64,000 bases of DNA. Origin: CAVRUH01 sp963822595. Lineage in GTDB: Bacteria; Chlamydiota; Chlamydiia; Chlamydiales; Waddliaceae. Position 1 is the stretch's first letter, and each line of letters opens with the position of its first letter. The notes under the pieces were generated by a model. The model searched no databases. It was given only the letters and a program-made list of their open reading frames with translations, and was not told the DNA's origin. Shown here in pieces: positions 61,380 through 64,000 of the stretch. The translations under genes and the position numbers were made by a program. Location of the stretch: NCBI GenBank assembly GCA_963822595.1, contig CAWGIG010000002.1, positions 1 to 64,000 on the forward strand, read 5' to 3'.

Positions 61380-64000
61380 TTAAAGCCAATAATTAAATCT
61401 CTTGATAAACCATACTTTAACAAGCTGTGTGAGTGTGCAGTAGGCTAATAAAATCCCAATCAGCCAATAGAAATAGTCGCCGGGCAACGGGACTAAATTG
61501 ATACTGGTTCCAATAAATGAGTAAGGGATGTAAATCCCAATTGCCATAATGATGGCGGTAGTCGCCAGTAGGGGGACCGAAGCAATACTTTGTATAAAAG
61601 GGATTTTTTGGGTTCGGATCATATGCACAATGAGGGTCTGCGATAGCAGGCCTTCAATAAACCATCCTGATTGAAAGAGGGCTTGTTTTTCCACGGAATC
61701 CGCGCCAAAAACATACCACATCACAGCAAAAGTGACGTAGTCAAATATAGAACTAATAGGACCGATAAAAAGAATAAATTTGGTGATGCCTGCGGGATCC
61801 CACTTACGTGGCTTTTTGAGAAATTCTTCGTCGACCCGATCGAAAGGAATTGTTGTCTGTGAAAAATCGTACAGCAAGTTTTGTAGCAAAATTTGAATCG
61901 AAAGCATCGGTAAAAAGGGGAGGATAATGCTGGCTCCAAGAACGCTAAACATATTTCCGAAATTAGAACTTAAGGCCATTTTAATGTATTTGATAATGTT
62001 CCCAAAAGTTCTCCGTCCTTCCATGACGCCGTCGGCTAAGAACATGAGGTTTTTCTCAAGCATGATGATATCGGCCGATTCCTTGGCGATATCCACGGCG
62101 TTGTCTACAGAGATGCCAATATCCGCTTCTCTCAGGGCCGCTGCATCATTAATGCCATCTCCTAGAAAACCAACAGTATGTCCATTTGATTTAAGGGCTT
62201 TGATGATTCTAGATTTTTGCAGAGGTGTCAATTTTGCAAAAACAGTGGATATCTCCACGGCTTTTTTTAAATCCTCCTCATTCATATCTTCAATCTGTTT
62301 GCCTAATAAAGTTCCTTTGTTTGGTAAATTTACCCACTTACAAATCTTTTCGGTAACAAGTTCGCTATCCCCCGTGAGAATTTTGACTTCTACATCTAAG
62401 GAGTTAAGTTCCGCAATAGCTTTTTCTGTGGATAGCTTAGGAGGATCAAGGAATGCTAAAAATCCCATAAACACGAGATCTTTTTCATCAGGGACCTTAT
62501 ACTCTTTGTTATTTACCGAGGGAAATTCCCGATAGCTCAATCCTAAGACCCGTAACCCATCTTCATTTAAATCTTTTTGAATGGAGCTGAGTTTCTCTTT
62601 AATTTCTGGCGTTAGGGGTGTTATGACGCCGTTAATTTTGACGTTTTTGCAAACATCCAGAGTTTCTTCTACGGCTCCCTTACAAATGAGCAAATCGGTT
62701 GCCGCAGGTGTTCTAAGGACAACAGACATCCTGCGCCGATTAAAATCAAAGGGGATTTCGTCGATTTTCTGGTATTCCTTATTATACTTTTCTTGCAAGG
62801 TGACGTGTGTATTTTCTAGAACGGCTATGTCCAAAAGATTTTTTAATCCAGTTTGATGATAACTATTGAGATAGCCATAGTGAAGGACCTCTTCATTTTC
62901 ATTCCCTTCTGCATCGAGATGCTTTTCAAGGATAATATGATCTTCGGTTAAGGTTCCGGTTTTATCGGTGCATAGAATGTTCATGGCTCCAAAATTCTGT
63001 ATGGCATTCAATCGCTTGACAATCACTTTACTCTTTGACATTTCTAGGGCGCCTCTAGCGAGATTCGCCGTCACAATCATAGGAAGCATTTCGGGAGTTA
63101 GCCCGATGGCAACAGCTAGGGCGAAAAGAAGGGAATCTAACCAGTCTCCCTTGCTGATGCCATTAATCAGAAATACGAGAGGAACCATAACGAATATAAA
63201 CTTGATTAATAGCCAGGTGACTTTATTGATTCCGATGTCAAAGCTAGTCAATGCGCGATGACCGGTAATGGTTTTAGAGAGGGTGCCTATGTACGAATGA
63301 TTACTCGTTCCTAGAACAATCGCAGTGGCCGTTCCGTTACGTACGTTGGTTCCCATAAAACAAAGGTTGGGCATACTCAGGGGATTCGTTTCTCCATCTA
63401 AGGGTTTAATTATTGCGTCTTTTTCTACAGGAAGGGATTCTCCGGTCAAAATAGATTGGCCCACATACAGCTCTTTAGAGGTAATAAGTCGGATATCTGC
63501 AGGAACCATGTCGCCGGCCGAAAGGTGGATGATGTCGCCCGGGACCAGGTCTTTCATTTTGATTTCATATTTCTGAGTTTCTAAATGGGCCCCGGAGCGT
63601 CGGAAAACGGTGGCTTTGGTGCTCACCAAAGCGCTAAGTTTCTGCGCAGCATTATTCGACTTGAATTCCTGGATGAATCGGATGAATACACTAAGGATAA
63701 CCATGATGGAAATGATTACCACCGAATCATACTGCTCAAGAAAGAAGGAAACGACCCCTAGAAACATCATCAAAACAACAAACGGATTTCTAAAGTTGTT
63801 CAGAAGTAGAAAGTACCAAGTGGGAGGTTTTTCATGGGCAATTTCATTAGAACCATATTTTTTTAATCGGGCTTTAGCCCTTCTTTCGTCAAGTCCGTTA
63901 ATGGAAGTTTTTAATTCTTTGTAGATGTCTTCTATGGGTTTTTGCGAATAACGCATGAGCGAAGCGGAAATCGTTTGTTCGGCTTCATGCGCGTTTTTTT
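61380..64000 (-). CDS. Mg2+-importing P-type ATPase (MgtA/MgtB-like), start outside window
   Basis: A P-type ATPase of the P3B group. It has LVPGDIIHLSAGDMVPADIR, SILTGESLPVEK, AVAIGLTPEMLPMIV, the phosphorylation site CTDKTGTLTED, KGAVEETLDVC and the hinge GFLGDGINDAAALREADIGI. Ten membrane helices fit the profile. It imports Mg2+ from the periplasm. The first internal ATG (63956) has no ribosome site, and the frame stays open to the window edge with residues resembling the MgtA N-terminus, so the gene probably starts beyond 64000. The C-terminus ends after the last helix pair. The family 3 element lies 17 bases downstream. Confidence 0.93.
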   Translation of the reverse strand, partial: KNAHEAEQTISASLMRYSQKPIEDIYKELKTSINGLDERRAKARLKKYGSNEIAHEKPPTWYFLLLNNFRNPFVVLMMFLGVVSFFLEQYDSVVIISIMVILSVFIRFIQEFKSNNAAQKLSALVSTKATVFRRSGAHLETQKYEIKMKDLVPGDIIHLSAGDMVPADIRLITSKELYVGQSILTGESLPVEKDAIIKPLDGETNPLSMPNLCFMGTNVRNGTATAIVLGTSNHSYIGTLSKTITGHRALTSFDIGINKVTWLLIKFIFVMVPLVFLINGISKGDWLDSLLFALAVAIGLTPEMLPMIVTANLARGALEMSKSKVIVKRLNAIQNFGAMNILCTDKTGTLTEDHIILEKHLDAEGNENEEVLHYGYLNSYHQTGLKNLLDIAVLENTHVTLQEKYNKEYQKIDEIPFDFNRRRMSVVLRTPAATDLLICKGAVEETLDVCKNVKINGVITPLTPEIKEKLSSIQKDLNEDGLRVLGLSYREFPSVNNKEYKVPDEKDLVFMGFLAFLDPPKLSTEKAIAELNSLDVEVKILTGDSELVTEKICKWVNLPNKGTLLGKQIEDMNEEDLKKAVEISTVFAKLTPLQKSRIIKALKSNGHTVGFLGDGINDAAALREADIGISVDNAVDIAKESADIIMLEKNLMFLADGVMEGRRTFGNIIKYIKMALSSNFGNMFSVLGASIILPFLPMLSIQILLQNLLYDFSQTTIPFDRVDEEFLKKPRKWDPAGITKFILFIGPISSIFDYVTFAVMWYVFGADSVEKQALFQSGWFIEGLLSQTLIVHMIRTQKIPFIQSIASVPLLATTAIIMAIGIYIPYSFIGTSINLVPLPGDYFYWLIGILLAYCTLTQLVKVWFIKRFNYWL

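Noticed and set aside
1..64000. tRNA or rRNA genes
   Set aside because: No stretch with the TTCGANNC loop, matching acceptor stems or conserved rRNA segments was recognised in the intergenic regions.

Overview
The window looks like a chromosome segment from an amoeba-associated (environmental) member of the Chlamydiae. The main reason is gene order. A type III secretion block (a Scc1-like chaperone, copN/sctW, sctV, sctU) is followed by ychF, then ribF, truB, rbfA, infB, nusA and rpsA. This is the arrangement known from Chlamydia (CT088-CT098 in C. trachomatis), but here about 4.3 kb is inserted between ychF and ribF. Around this core lie genes typical of large-genome, protist-infecting chlamydiae: F-box, BTB-LRR, ankyrin, Sel1, SET, Fic and serpin proteins. 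The family within the order cannot be settled from the sequence alone.

Layout. 0-5 kb: the end of a Fic-domain gene, an LRR gene, a 2OG-Fe(II) oxygenase, a decayed thiL, an aminoglycoside-phosphotransferase-like gene and a hairpin-rich RNA candidate before an RNHCP gene. 5-11 kb: a Lrp regulator with a LysE exporter, an F-box protein, an ankyrin protein and a serpin. 11-16 kb: a glycosyltransferase, two exported proteins (kinase-like and possibly ADP-ribosyltransferase-like) and a membrane AAA+ ATPase. 16-21.7 kb: an exported CPT-like kinase, an S51 peptidase, a CatB-like acetyltransferase, a Sel1 protein, an 800-bp palindromic repeat array and a Bcr/CflA pump. 21.8-25 kb: a PPP-phosphatase-like protein and two F-box paralogues. 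25-30 kb: type III secretion. 30-35.8 kb: ychF, a DEAD-box helicase, BTB-LRR and a duplicated-domain protein. 35.8-43.4 kb: the translation/transcription operon. 43.6-51.4 kb: large unknown proteins, an aspartokinase without ACT domains and an F-box/ankyrin protein. 51.5-54.9 kb: yqgE with an Mla-type lipid transporter. 55-59.4 kb: an ankyrin-SET protein and five tandem small membrane or cysteine-rich paralogues. 59.6-64 kb: small unknown genes, a MAPEG protein and an MgtA-type ATPase.

Two themes cut across the window. First, the intergenic spaces hold at least five families of long inverted repeats, several present as multiple copies. Second, many genes carry single-base frameshifts, including essential rpsA, nusA and infB, where indels cluster at 41.4-42.4 kb. 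That points to base-level errors in the assembly, so single frameshifts elsewhere should not be taken as gene death without read support. thiL is different, because it also carries in-frame stop codons.

How the genes fit together: the secretion apparatus (SctU, SctV, CopN and its chaperone) is the likely export route for the many eukaryote-like proteins nearby (ubiquitin-adaptor-like F-box and BTB proteins, SET, serpin, PPP phosphatase). The remaining conserved genes are housekeeping (translation, flavin synthesis, envelope lipid transport, Mg2+ uptake). No tRNA, rRNA, CRISPR array or complete insertion sequence was recognised.
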